Source: Granulicella sp. S190
Lineage (GTDB): Bacteria > Acidobacteriota > Terriglobia > Terriglobales > Acidobacteriaceae
Assembly (NCBI RefSeq): GCF_009766095.1
Contig: NZ_LMUD01000007.1
Span: forward strand, 86,809 to 150,808
Direction of reading: 5' to 3'
DNA length: 64,000 nucleotides
In this document: positions 24,822 through 33,998 of the stretch, piece by piece
Numbering within the stretch: the first letter of the stretch is position 1
How the letters are laid out: each line of letters starts with the position of its first letter
The notes under the pieces: generated by a model
Seen by the model: only the letters and a program-made list of their open reading frames with translations
Told to the model about the DNA's origin: nothing
The model's database searches: none
Position numbers and translations under genes: made by a program

Positions 24822-27407
24822 ATGCTCATGCGCAATCGTCCCGCCTTCGCACGCAATACCATCCTCGCTGGCACCTTTCTTCTCGCCAGCCTCTCCGGCT
24901 TCGCGCAGTTCGTCGGAAACAACCCCCAGGCGGTCGACAAGCGTGTGGACGATCTCCTGGCAAAGATGACGCTCGACGAAAAGATCGACCTCATCGGCGG
25001 CGACACCCCCTTCAGAACCCATCCTGTAGCGCGGCTCGGCATCCCCTACTTCCAGATGGCCGATGGCCCGGTCGGAGCACACATTCCCGCGCCGACCATC
25101 GCCTACGCCGCAGGCATCGGCCTCGCTGCCTCATGGGATAGAAACCTCGCCCTCAGCATCGGACAGCAGCTCGGTCGCGACTCGCGCTCACGCGGCGCGG
25201 CCTTCCTTCTCGGCCCCGGCGTCAACATCTATCGCGCACCCATGAACGGCCGTAACTTCGAGTACTTCGGCGAAGACCCATTCCTCGCCAGCGCAATCGC
25301 CGTCGGTTACATTCGCGGCGTCCAGCAGGAGGGCGTCTCAGCCACCGTGAAGCACTACCTTGGCAACAACTCCGAGTACCTCCGCCACGACTCAGACTCC
25401 ATCATCGACGAGCGCACCCTGCGTGAGATCTACATGCCCGTCTTCGAGGCCGCCGTGAAGACCGCCAAAGTCGGCGCCATCATGGACTCCTACAACATCA
25501 CTAACGGCGAGCACATGACGCAGAACCAGCGTCTCAACGTCACCGTCGCCAAAGATCAATGGCACTTCCCCGGCATCATCATGTCCGACTGGGTCGCGAC
25601 CTACGACACCGCCGCAGCCGTCAAAGGCGGCCTCGATCTCGAGATGCCCTTCGGCGTCTACTACTCTAAAGAAAAGATCATGCCACTGCTGAAGGACGGC
25701 ACCATCACCCAGGCCGAGCTTGATGAGAAGGTACGCCGCATCCTCCGCGTCGCGGTAGACTTCGGCTGGCTCGATCACCCCCAGCTGGATACAAGCATCC
25801 CGCGATATAATCTCGACGGTCGCGCCGCCTCCCTGCAGGCCGCAATCGAAGGCGCAGTCCTCCTCAAAAACGAAAACAACGTTCTCCCTCTCGACAGGAA
25901 GGCCCTCAAGACCATCGCCATCATCGGACCTACAGCGACCCAGACTGTGACCACAGGCGGCGGCAGCGGCGAGGTCGTCAGCTTCGCCAACACCAACCTT
26001 CTCGTCGGCGTCAGCAACTTCGTCGGCCCACAAACCAAGGTCCTCTACGCTCGCGGACTCCACAGCGTCAACCAGATGTCACGCCTCACGCACTTCACCA
26101 CCGATTCACAAGGCACCACCTCGGGAGTCACGCACATCAGCTTCGCCAAGGCCAACCTCGAAGGCGACGTCACCAGCACCGCCACCGAGACCACGATGCA
26201 AACCCCCGCATCCACTCGCCGCGAGCCCGAAGAGCAGGAGCTCAACGCCCTCACCTCGCATCGCAACGCATCGCCCTACGTTCGCGCCACCAACAGCAGC
26301 CGCTGGACCGGCTACTACACCCCTGCCGAAGCAGGGAAGTACGCCATCTTCATTCAGACCGACGGCAAGTATCGCGTCCTGGTCGATGATGCCATCGTCT
26401 TCGACAGCTCCGTCGTTCCCAAGTACATCCTCAACCAGACCACGCTGGACCTCACACCCACCGCGCACAAAGTCGTCCTCGAGCAGCTCTCGCAACAGAT
26501 CGGCTCTGTCTCCGGCATGCGCCTCGGCATCGCTCCGCTCAGTAGCATCGTCGAGCCGGACGCTCTCGAGATGGCCTCTCACGCCGACGCCGTCATCCTC
26601 GCTGTTGGCTTCAACGCAGCGTCCGAGTCTGAAGGAGGAGACCGTACCTTCGAACTCCCCGTCGGTCAGGAGCAGCTCATCCAGCAGATCTCTGCCCTCG
26701 GCAAAAAGACGATCGTCGTCATCACCTCCGGCGGCAGCGTCGACCTCTCCAAATGGAAAGACAAAGTCCAGGGCATCTTCGAAACCTGGTACGCCGGTGA
26801 AGAAGGCGGTACCGCCGCGGCACGTCTGCTCTTTGGAGAAGAAAACCCCTCCGGCCATCTCCCCATCAGCTGGGAGAAGAAGATCACCGACAATCCAAGC
26901 TTCAACAACTACTACCCCGACCCCGGCACCAACAAGATTGTCTATCGTGAAGGAATCTTCGTAGGCTATCGAGGTTACGAACACAACCACACCGAGCCGC
27001 AATATCCCTTCGGCTTCGGACTCTCCTACACTACCTTCTCCTTCAGCAAGCTCAAGAGCTCTCCATCAGCCGATGGGCACGCAACCGTAACCTGTGACGT
27101 TACAAATACAGGCCATCGTGCCGGTGCCACAGTGGCTCAACTCTACGTTGGTCAGAACTCGACAACCGTAGAGCGTCCCACAAAGGAACTGAAGGCCTTT
27201 GAGCGAGTAGTCCTGCAACCCGGCGAGACCAAACACCTCACCTTCAATCTCGACCCACGCAGCTTCAGCTACTACGACGTCAAGTCGTCAGCCTGGCAGG
27301 CAGATGCTGGCCAATACACACTCCTGCTGGGCGACTCCTCGCAAAACACCCCGCAGAAGACCACCATCCAACTCACCAAACCCATCACCACTCCGGTGAG
27401 TGAATAA
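24822..27407 (+). CDS. Secreted GH3 beta-glucosidase-type hydrolase with PA14 domain
   Basis: This 861-residue glycoside hydrolase of family 3 has a signal peptide (NTILAGTFLLASLSGFAQ). The N-terminal TIM barrel starts DDLLAKMTLDEKIDLIGGDT. The nucleophile Asp lies in IIMSDWVATYDT, and the preceding KHYLGNNSE motif binds substrate. The second alpha/beta sandwich is interrupted by a PA14-type insert (SRWTGYYTPAEAGKYAIFIQ). A C-terminal fibronectin III-like domain (VAQLYVG, ELKAFERVVLQPGE) ends the protein. This layout is typical of beta-glucosidases or beta-xylosidases acting on plant oligosaccharides. GGAG nine bases before the ATG at 24822 supports this start. It probably works with the TonB-type receptor just upstream. 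Confidence 0.92.
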   Translation: MLMRNRPAFARNTILAGTFLLASLSGFAQFVGNNPQAVDKRVDDLLAKMTLDEKIDLIGGDTPFRTHPVARLGIPYFQMADGPVGAHIPAPTIAYAAGIGLAASWDRNLALSIGQQLGRDSRSRGAAFLLGPGVNIYRAPMNGRNFEYFGEDPFLASAIAVGYIRGVQQEGVSATVKHYLGNNSEYLRHDSDSIIDERTLREIYMPVFEAAVKTAKVGAIMDSYNITNGEHMTQNQRLNVTVAKDQWHFPGIIMSDWVATYDTAAAVKGGLDLEMPFGVYYSKEKIMPLLKDGTITQAELDEKVRRILRVAVDFGWLDHPQLDTSIPRYNLDGRAASLQAAIEGAVLLKNENNVLPLDRKALKTIAIIGPTATQTVTTGGGSGEVVSFANTNLLVGVSNFVGPQTKVLYARGLHSVNQMSRLTHFTTDSQGTTSGVTHISFAKANLEGDVTSTATETTMQTPASTRREPEEQELNALTSHRNASPYVRATNSSRWTGYYTPAEAGKYAIFIQTDGKYRVLVDDAIVFDSSVVPKYILNQTTLDLTPTAHKVVLEQLSQQIGSVSGMRLGIAPLSSIVEPDALEMASHADAVILAVGFNAASESEGGDRTFELPVGQEQLIQQISALGKKTIVVITSGGSVDLSKWKDKVQGIFETWYAGEEGGTAAARLLFGEENPSGHLPISWEKKITDNPSFNNYYPDPGTNKIVYREGIFVGYRGYEHNHTEPQYPFGFGLSYTTFSFSKLKSSPSADGHATVTCDVTNTGHRAGATVAQLYVGQNSTTVERPTKELKAFERVVLQPGETKHLTFNLDPRSFSYYDVKSSAWQADAGQYTLLLGDSSQNTPQKTTIQLTKPITTPVSE

Positions 27408-27430
27408 ACGATCTCGCATGGATTCCTACT

Positions 27431-27482
27431 TGCTGTTGTCTGTCGTTCTGTTTGTCATCCCGTAGGGATCTGCTGTTGCTGT
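27431..27482. repeat. Copy of the dispersed 22-bp element with TGCTGTTG flanks
   Basis: The element core TCATCCCGTAGGGATCTG recurs exactly at 27452-27473, in the 170-bp gap between the convergent GH3 and VWFA genes, with the same TGCTGTT neighbourhood as at the window start. Nothing else is evident in this gap. Confidence 0.8.
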
Positions 27483-27577
27483 TTCCTCTGCCATCGGGAA
27501 GAGCCGTTTCCTTATGCATCCCGAGGACCCACGATCCGGTGAGCCGCAGAAGACAGCGGCCCCGGATCATCTTCCAA

Positions 27578-28657
27578 CTACGGCGTAGAAGAATCCGACC
27601 CATTCGAGGACAGCATATCGCTCGAAGGCTGCGTCTGCTGTAACAGGCGATATCCGTCACGCGTCCGAATGTGATACTTCTGCAGATTCTTCCCCACCAG
27701 CTTCACCGTAATCGTGCGCCAGCCCCGGTTCGGATTCGGCTGAGGGTAATAGCTCAGCGTATAAAGATGCGCTAGGTCATCCCGAATCGAACTGAAAGCC
27801 TGCTTCTCATCTCTCCAGCTCTTCGAAAAATAAGCCTTGCCGCCGGTCACCTTGCTCATCCGTTCGAACACCGCGGTAGATATCGGCTCTGCCTCGGCCT
27901 GCTGCGTACTGATCATATAAATAATCGTCCCAGTAGACTGCGCCAGCTCCGCCACGTCCTCCGGCGGCACCAGGCTCGCGTTATCCGGCCCGTTCGAGAA
28001 GACAACAATCGCCTTCTTCCCCGTCAGCCGCGCCGCATCTTTCACCGTCAGCAGAAGACTGTTGTAGAGCGCAGCATCATCCCCTGCAACCGTGTTGCGT
28101 ACCCCTCGCAACACCTGTGCCCGGTCCGGCGTAAGCGCTGCGACGCGCGAAAGATCTCGACTGTAAGAGTAGAGCGCCACCTTGCTGACTCCCTCGAGAG
28201 AGCGAATGAAGTCAGCAATAGAATCCTGCGCAAACACAAACCCGCGGTACATATAGTTGCTGGTGTCGAACAGGATAAAAACATTTGCTCCCGATCCCCA
28301 TAACTCTGGCGATTTCAGCGGATCGCCCGTCGATTTTTTCACAATCTCCGGCCCTTTGCTCGTCTCCTGAGGAGCAGCCTGCCCGCCCGGCGCAGCAGCG
28401 TCGAGCAACCTTCGAGGGGCCTCATTTCCTTCTTCAAACGTCGAAGCTCTTTCGGCAATCTTATCCTCGCTGATCGAGAAGTCTTCCGGCCGAAGTCCGC
28501 TCACATAGTTTCCCTTCCCATCGGTCACCGCCACATTCAGTTGCACCAGGACCACACTCACCTTGATGCGCGAGTTATCATCCTGCGCGGCTCCATAACC
28601 GCCGCCATAGAAGGGAATCGAAAGAGCACAAAGAAGAATAAGAGTTCGCTTAGTCAT
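27578..28657 (-). CDS. Secreted VWFA-related domain protein (partial MIDAS)
   Basis: This 359-residue exported protein of the acidobacterial VWFA-related family has a signal peptide (MTKRTLILLCALSIPFYGGG, then GAAQ). The conserved lead strand is KVSVVLVQLNVAVTDGKG with LRPEDFSISED. The A-domain begins VFILFDTSNYMYRGF. The DxSxS MIDAS triad is altered to DTSNY, unlike the intact version in the gene at 2063-3115. It ends with LYTLSYYPQPNPNRGWRTIT and TRDGYR, as usual for the family. The ATG at 28657 is chosen by the signal peptide. It lies 8 bases after the stop of the 1050-residue gene, so the two form an operon and probably act together in the envelope. Confidence 0.88.
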   Translation of the reverse strand: MTKRTLILLCALSIPFYGGGYGAAQDDNSRIKVSVVLVQLNVAVTDGKGNYVSGLRPEDFSISEDKIAERASTFEEGNEAPRRLLDAAAPGGQAAPQETSKGPEIVKKSTGDPLKSPELWGSGANVFILFDTSNYMYRGFVFAQDSIADFIRSLEGVSKVALYSYSRDLSRVAALTPDRAQVLRGVRNTVAGDDAALYNSLLLTVKDAARLTGKKAIVVFSNGPDNASLVPPEDVAELAQSTGTIIYMISTQQAEAEPISTAVFERMSKVTGGKAYFSKSWRDEKQAFSSIRDDLAHLYTLSYYPQPNPNRGWRTITVKLVGKNLQKYHIRTRDGYRLLQQTQPSSDMLSSNGSDSSTP

Positions 28658-28665
28658 AAGGCCCC

Positions 28666-31600
28666 TTAGGGTGTAGTTGCTACGGCTTCCTGCCGATCCG
28701 GCAGGTTCGTAGTAGTAGGTGGTGGAGTCAGTCCCGCACTCTTGCCCTGTCGGAACTCCTGCCCCGTCTCTTGAAACGCGCGAAGGATCGCAGGCCAATC
28801 ATCCGGCTCCGTCGCAAAGATCTTCGTAATCGCTCGCCGGCTCAGCTCCGGAACAAGGCTGTTCAACGCCGCAGGCGAGTAGCCCATCTCATCCGCAAGC
28901 CGGGCCCAGTACAAATTGCTCGACTCCCACGACTCCCCGAACAGCCTGCTCGAATACGATCCAAAGAAGGGGAACGGCTTCACGTTCAGCAGATCGCAGC
29001 CGTTCGTTCTCGCCATCGTAGGATGCGGTACGCCGAAGTCACGAGACAGGCGATCCCAGCTCACCTCCGCCGGATACTTCCCTCGCAACTCCTCCAGCTG
29101 TTGGCTCGCCGGGCCCCACGTCACCTTCTCGTCAGGGAAACGAACACGGTACTCCGCCGCCAGGTAAGAGGTCTCAGACGGCGTCATCAACGGAAGCAGT
29201 GCAGCCGTATCGTCCGCACGCGCCAAAGCGCGTTGCACTCGTTCCAGCCGCTGCGAAGTCAAACGATCAGACAGAATCGCGACAACTCTCTCCCGCGTCT
29301 GGCCGTCCCCTGCAGAGGCCGTCAGCAGCTCCTCTCCAGATCGCTGATACAGTGTCACCGCATGCAGCTCCGCCGGCGATACGCTCCACCAGCGCGGCAG
29401 CGTAGCGCCAACCAGAAGCTCCGGCACCAGGTCTTTCCATATCAGCGCCTGCACATTCTCCGGAGACAAAAAGTCCTGCTCCGTAATCGCCAGCGCATAA
29501 GACAGATCTACCAGCGACCCAACCAGGTAAGCTCCCCCTCCAGCCGGAGACCCAGCACCCAGCAGCATCGGAGAGCCCCATAGTCGATCCGGCGTCTGGA
29601 TCGAAACTCCAAGAAAGTCATGCGAACGCACAAACAGCGGATTATGGTGAAGCATCTGCGCCCCGGGCGGCTCATAGTAGGCGTAGTTCAAACCCACCAG
29701 CGTATCCCGCAAAAACGGCGTCAGTTGGCCTCGAGCTGCATCAACCTGGCCACGCGATCCTGGCTCTTTCAAAATCTTCGTCAGATCCGTCCGCACCTGC
29801 AGCTCCGCGTGGTGAGCCGTATAGTTCGGCGGAGCCCAGCTGATCTTCTCGCTGTTCGTAAAGATCGGCCGAGGCAGATCGAACTCGTGAAGCTCAGCTG
29901 CCAGCGGTAGCAGGGCATCACTTTTGCCCTTCCCATCGCCCAGCTCCTTCATGCCGTTGCTCAACGCAAACAAGGTGTCGAGAGACACCAGCCGTTGATC
30001 GTCCAACACCGCATTGATCCTCGCAGCCAGCGCCGCATGTACCTTCATCCCGTCCGGCGTCGATTGTGTAGGCCCGGCAAGCAACTCGACCATCTGCTCC
30101 TGTGTGCTGTTCGCATTGGCCCCAACCGAGCGCAGCAACTCCTCCACGGACGTGTGCGCACCATCGAACAATTGAGTCGAAGAAGAGATCGTAGCGAACG
30201 GCCCAATCACCTTCTGCCACGACGCGCTTTGTTGACCCTCAGGAATCTGTCCCTGCCGCGCAAGAATCTGCCACAGCCCGACGCTCGCCTGAAACGATCC
30301 CAGCGCGTTCCCGCGAAGCGTAGGGTTGGAGATCTTGTCGATCGAATCCACCGTAGCCAGAAAGTGCTCGATGCACGCATCGTTTAAGCCGGGAAACTCT
30401 GCGAACACCAGGTACCAGTTGTTCATCCTGCTGAACCGGTCGGCCATCATACGAACAGTTGCAGCCGACAACCGACCCCCCGGCTGTCGTCCGCGGTCCA
30501 GCTCACTCATCGTGAGATAGATCTGCAGTGGTCCACTGTCTGTATCTACCGTAGCCAGTGCGGTCATCGTCTCCAGCAACTGCTCCGGACGATCCCAGCT
30601 CTTCGCCCGCTTCACCCAGCTTTTAACCACCTTGGAGTCGGCCTTCTGCAGCAGAATCTCCTTCCACACCGCCATATCTCCCGGCACATGTGGCTCTCCG
30701 TTCGCCTCCCACTGCACGCGCGTAAACAGCACTAGCAGGTCAGGCGCCCGTGGAAACACACCCTTCACCGCGTTCGTCCCCACCGCGCCTCGCCGAAACA
30801 CATCGTAAAGCTGCTTCAGCCGCGAATCTTCCGTAAGACGTATCTGCTGAGCCTGATTTACCCGTGACAGCGCATCGAAATACGCCGCCAGCCAACCGTT
30901 ATCCTTCGCCAGCAGGTTGCTGACGAACTCCCCCGGCGCATCCGGGCTCGCACCCGCCAGATCCTTCCACTCCGTCACTACCGCCGCTCCTCCCGGAACG
31001 ATCACGTGTCCCGAGCGAATACAGATCTGGCTCCCATAAAAATCGAGAATGCTTGCAACAGGGAGCAGTCTCCTAAGCCCAGGGGACCTCTGCAACGCAA
31101 CGCTCGTCTCGCTGTCGGTCTTGTTCAGAGCCCAATAGAGTCGCGCCACCGCCGGATCACTCAGCAGCGCGTCCACCACATCTCCCGCTCCCCGCCGTGG
31201 GTTCTGGCTTAACCCAATCCAATCCGTCTGGTGAAACAACACTGGAACCAGCGAGGCTGGATACGAATAGGAGAAGGGCGTTCCTGTTTGCAGAGCCTCC
31301 TCCAGTTCCACCAGCGGGAACCCCGAGTCGATCGTCAGAAAAGCTCTCTCCGGATTCGCCGTCTCTAGCGTAAAGTCCTTCTGGCCGCATCCCTCGCGCA
31401 ACCGGTATCCAAGGATCTGCACCAGCGTCCCGGCGTCGTCACAACCACTCACCCGAATCGTATTGCTCTTTCCCGCGAGCACCTGAAGCTCCCGGGCTTG
31501 ATTCAGATAGCGGTCGATCAATATTAGAAACTCTGTCGGACTGTTCTGCTGAAAACCGCGAAGGTACACATTCCGCGCCAGTAGCGGAAGCACCTCCTCC

Positions 31601-31818
31601 TTGGAGACCTTCTGGCTGATGCCGGCCATCCGCAGAAACGACCGCAGCGGCCCGGGGATCAGCACCATCTCGCTCGCCGGAGACGCAGCCCTGGCCGCGT
31701 CAGTCCCGTGGTCCGCCGCAGAAGACACTCCCGCAGCGTAGGCAGGCGATCCCGCACAAACAGAAAGACATACCGAAGCGGCTACTGAAGCAAGCGATAG
31801 ACGAAGAGAGAACTTCAT
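28666..31818 (-). CDS. Large secreted protein of unknown function (1050 residues)
   Basis: I do not recognise this family. The ATG at 31818 follows GAGGTG by seven bases and gives a signal peptide (KFSLRLSLASVAASVCLSVC, then SPAYA). The protein is mostly helical, with repeated amphipathic segments (LLPLLARNVYLRGFQQNSPT, ADRFSRMNNWYLVFAEFPGL), and has no transmembrane segment after the signal. A few scattered cysteines could pair. It ends in a Pro/Thr tail (TPPPTTTNLPDRQE). It is co-transcribed with the VWFA protein immediately downstream. Large helical secreted partners next to VWFA genes recur in Acidobacteria, but the function is open. Confidence 0.8.
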   Translation of the reverse strand: MKFSLRLSLASVAASVCLSVCAGSPAYAAGVSSAADHGTDAARAASPASEMVLIPGPLRSFLRMAGISQKVSKEEVLPLLARNVYLRGFQQNSPTEFLILIDRYLNQARELQVLAGKSNTIRVSGCDDAGTLVQILGYRLREGCGQKDFTLETANPERAFLTIDSGFPLVELEEALQTGTPFSYSYPASLVPVLFHQTDWIGLSQNPRRGAGDVVDALLSDPAVARLYWALNKTDSETSVALQRSPGLRRLLPVASILDFYGSQICIRSGHVIVPGGAAVVTEWKDLAGASPDAPGEFVSNLLAKDNGWLAAYFDALSRVNQAQQIRLTEDSRLKQLYDVFRRGAVGTNAVKGVFPRAPDLLVLFTRVQWEANGEPHVPGDMAVWKEILLQKADSKVVKSWVKRAKSWDRPEQLLETMTALATVDTDSGPLQIYLTMSELDRGRQPGGRLSAATVRMMADRFSRMNNWYLVFAEFPGLNDACIEHFLATVDSIDKISNPTLRGNALGSFQASVGLWQILARQGQIPEGQQSASWQKVIGPFATISSSTQLFDGAHTSVEELLRSVGANANSTQEQMVELLAGPTQSTPDGMKVHAALAARINAVLDDQRLVSLDTLFALSNGMKELGDGKGKSDALLPLAAELHEFDLPRPIFTNSEKISWAPPNYTAHHAELQVRTDLTKILKEPGSRGQVDAARGQLTPFLRDTLVGLNYAYYEPPGAQMLHHNPLFVRSHDFLGVSIQTPDRLWGSPMLLGAGSPAGGGAYLVGSLVDLSYALAITEQDFLSPENVQALIWKDLVPELLVGATLPRWWSVSPAELHAVTLYQRSGEELLTASAGDGQTRERVVAILSDRLTSQRLERVQRALARADDTAALLPLMTPSETSYLAAEYRVRFPDEKVTWGPASQQLEELRGKYPAEVSWDRLSRDFGVPHPTMARTNGCDLLNVKPFPFFGSYSSRLFGESWESSNLYWARLADEMGYSPAALNSLVPELSRRAITKIFATEPDDWPAILRAFQETGQEFRQGKSAGLTPPPTTTNLPDRQEAVATTP

Positions 31819-32286
31819 CGCGGGACACCTCATGGCAAACCCAAAGACCTGCAACTCCGTTCCCTGCGAAGCAGCTTGCTTCTCATCGAACTGATAGGTC
31901 GCGGCAGCGAAAGAGGATCGTAACTATGCCGCGAAACGAAATCGAGCTGCAAAGACGAGAAGGCGCAATCTGCTTGCTCGTACCTTAAATGGCTCGGCTT
32001 CCTGTCAGCTCTCCTCAAAGCTTTCAGCGAAGAGGAGTTATAGTACGGAGTGTTTGGAGGGTACTCTACTACTACCCCGCAGAGATTTGCCATAGCATTA
32101 GAAACAAATCTCAAAAAAAATGCGTACGCTCAACAGCTCTGGAAAGCCCGCATCCCTTGCGGTCGACTTATCCTCTGGACTCAAAGCCAGGAAAACGAAG
32201 TCTCTCCAAGAGACACTTCGCAGCAAAACTCCCGGCAAACACCACCAGATGACATCATTTGGCCGACGTCTTCCCTCTATGCCAGC
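31819..32286. other. Gene-free stretch between the EfpL gene and the 1050-residue gene
   Basis: These 468 bases hold no frame with coding character on either strand. The centre (32030-32110) is AT-rich and probably contains the promoter of the leftward gene starting at 31818, but I cannot assign boxes with confidence. Confidence 0.5.
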
Positions 32287-32862
32287 CTACGCCCTGCCCG
32301 CAAACTCGCGGTTCTCCGTCGCTACCTTCACCTTCTCCCCCTCCTTGATAAAGGGAGGAACGCGAATCTCCAAACCGGTCTCCAGCCTGGCCATCTTCGT
32401 CCCGCCGCCGCTCGAAGAGTCGCCCCGCGACGCAGGCTCGGCATACGCAACATCCAGCTCCACAAACATCGGAAGCTGCAACCCGATCGGATTGCCGTTG
32501 TACTTATGCAGCTGCAACAACGTGCCCTCGATCAACAGATCCAAGGCATTCCCAACCATCTCCTCAGTCAACGTCAGGGTCTCGTAGCTCTCCTGGTCCA
32601 GAAAGTGAGAGCCCTCGCCGTCGCTGTACAGGTAAGACACCGGCACGATCACTAGGTCCGGCTCCTTGAACTTGTCATTCGCCTTGAAGGTCTTTTCAAA
32701 CACCGCGCTCGTCAGCAGGTTCCGCATCTTCAACCGCACCAGCGTCTGGCCGCCGCGAGCCGTGGGGCTGGTCACATCTGCTTCCAGGCAGGAAAACGGG
32801 GTATCTTCAAACTCGAACAACATCTTGCGTTTGATCGCAATCGCATCAATAAGTGAAGCCAT
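32287..32862 (-). CDS. Elongation factor P-like protein, EfpL/YeiP type
   Basis: This 191-residue three-domain EF-P homologue relieves ribosome stalling at proline-rich stretches. The tip of the first-domain loop reads TSPTARGGQT with Arg36 at the tip. The SPTARG form is that of E. coli YeiP (EfpL), not the KPGKG/KPGRG loop of canonical EF-P. The remainder follows EF-P/YeiP order (KMRNLLTSAVFEKTF, SYLYSDGEGSHFLDQESYE and C-terminal LETGLEIRVPPFIKEGEKVK). Length matches YeiP (about 190). A GAGGAG lies close before the ATG at 32862. A canonical EF-P may exist elsewhere in the genome. In some Acidobacteria this loop type may serve as the main EF-P. Confidence 0.85.
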   Translation of the reverse strand: MASLIDAIAIKRKMLFEFEDTPFSCLEADVTSPTARGGQTLVRLKMRNLLTSAVFEKTFKANDKFKEPDLVIVPVSYLYSDGEGSHFLDQESYETLTLTEEMVGNALDLLIEGTLLQLHKYNGNPIGLQLPMFVELDVAYAEPASRGDSSSGGGTKMARLETGLEIRVPPFIKEGEKVKVATENREFAGRA

Positions 32863-32953
32863 GAACTCCTCAAAGCCAGGTCGTCAACAGACCCAGACCA
32901 ACATCAAGTATAAGGGCAGTCCCTACTCACGCTGTCTCACCGCTCCGTCGAAA

Positions 32954-33898
32954 CTAGACGCAGTAAGCCGCAAAGTGTCGTGATCCGGTAGCCATGAGGT
33001 TCTCAATCGTCTCCAGCGTCTGAATCCCACCTCGCGCTCCTACAGCCATACAGTTCAGCGCAGCCGCGGCGCAGGCAAAGTCGAGCTGACGCTCCAGCGG
33101 CCAACCCTGCAACAGCCCATAGATAAACCCGGCATGGAACGTATCGCCCGCCCCGGTTGTGTCCACCACCGAAACGCAGTAAGCCGGAGTATGGTGAAAC
33201 TGCTTGCCATCCCACGCCACCACACCCTCCTCGCCCAGCGTGGCAGCCACCAGTCGGCACCCATACTCCCTCTGCATCTGCTGCAGCGCCTTCTCCAGGT
33301 TGGGCTCCCCCATAAACCGGCAGGGAAAATCCCGGCTCGCAATCAGGTAGTCGATATTCTCAACCAGCTCCTCCACCCCCGGATAAAGCTCATCCAGGTC
33401 CGCAATCACCGGGATCCCCGCCTCCCGCGCCCACTTGGCGGCAACCGTTGCTGCGGCCGTATCGTGCCCATCTACATGGAGCGCCCGCGCATTCACTATC
33501 CACTCGCGATCGAGATCCGCTGGCTGCAGAATAAGCCGCTCGTCCCGTCGGCAAAGCACCGTTCGCTCCCCGCCCGCATCCACCATAATCAACGACTGCG
33601 GACTCGCCGCCCCGGAGACCGTAACTAACTGCGTCTCGACTCCCACCCGCGCAAACGCCTCGCGATGCAGCGCTGCCGCAGCGTCGTCGCCAAGCTTCCC
33701 CACATATCGTGTTCGTACGCCCCAGTGCTGGCACGCCACCACGGTGGACGCGACCTGTCCCCCCGGCAGTACAGTCGCAGTACGGTACTCCACCTTCGAC
33801 CCGCGCGAAGGGTATTCTGCGAGAGGGATGACCGTATCCGTCGCGTTAAGCCCCACGCCGACAAGATCGACCTTCGCCAACTTCGCCAGTTTCATCAT
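32954..33898 (-). CDS. PfkB-family (ribokinase-like) sugar kinase
   Basis: This 314-residue kinase of the PfkB/ribokinase superfamily has the first signature near the N terminus (TATVLPGGQVASTVVACQHW). The second, with the anion hole and catalytic Asp, is VVDTTGAGDTFHAGFIYGL. It phosphorylates a sugar or nucleoside at a primary hydroxyl; the substrate cannot be named from sequence. The ATG at 33898 is followed directly by a second ATG, so the start could shift by one codon. It lies downstream of the acetyltransferase and GH89 genes on the same strand with a 100-bp gap holding a hairpin, so a role with the amino sugars they release is possible. Confidence 0.85.
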   Translation of the reverse strand: MMKLAKLAKVDLVGVGLNATDTVIPLAEYPSRGSKVEYRTATVLPGGQVASTVVACQHWGVRTRYVGKLGDDAAAALHREAFARVGVETQLVTVSGAASPQSLIMVDAGGERTVLCRRDERLILQPADLDREWIVNARALHVDGHDTAAATVAAKWAREAGIPVIADLDELYPGVEELVENIDYLIASRDFPCRFMGEPNLEKALQQMQREYGCRLVAATLGEEGVVAWDGKQFHHTPAYCVSVVDTTGAGDTFHAGFIYGLLQGWPLERQLDFACAAAALNCMAVGARGGIQTLETIENLMATGSRHFAAYCV

Positions 33899-33953
33899 CT
33901 CTTAACTCTAAATGGAATCCCCGTATCCGCGATATCGGCCGCACGAAACCGTC

Positions 33954-33971
33954 CGGGGTCGCAAGACCCCG
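33954..33971 (-). terminator. GC-rich hairpin with GCAA loop after the acetyltransferase gene
   Basis: A 7-bp stem (CGGGGTC with GACCCCG) closes a four-base loop (GCAA on the plus strand), 28 bases after the acetyltransferase stop. No U tract follows, so this is a weak terminator candidate or an RNA-stabilising hairpin. Confidence 0.35.
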
Positions 33972-33998
33972 TTCCCGGCTATTACAGCAATCCCGGCC

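Noticed and set aside
31830-32286. Small frames between the EfpL and 1050-residue genes
   Set aside because: No ribosome sites or codon bias; the region looks like a promoter and spacer.
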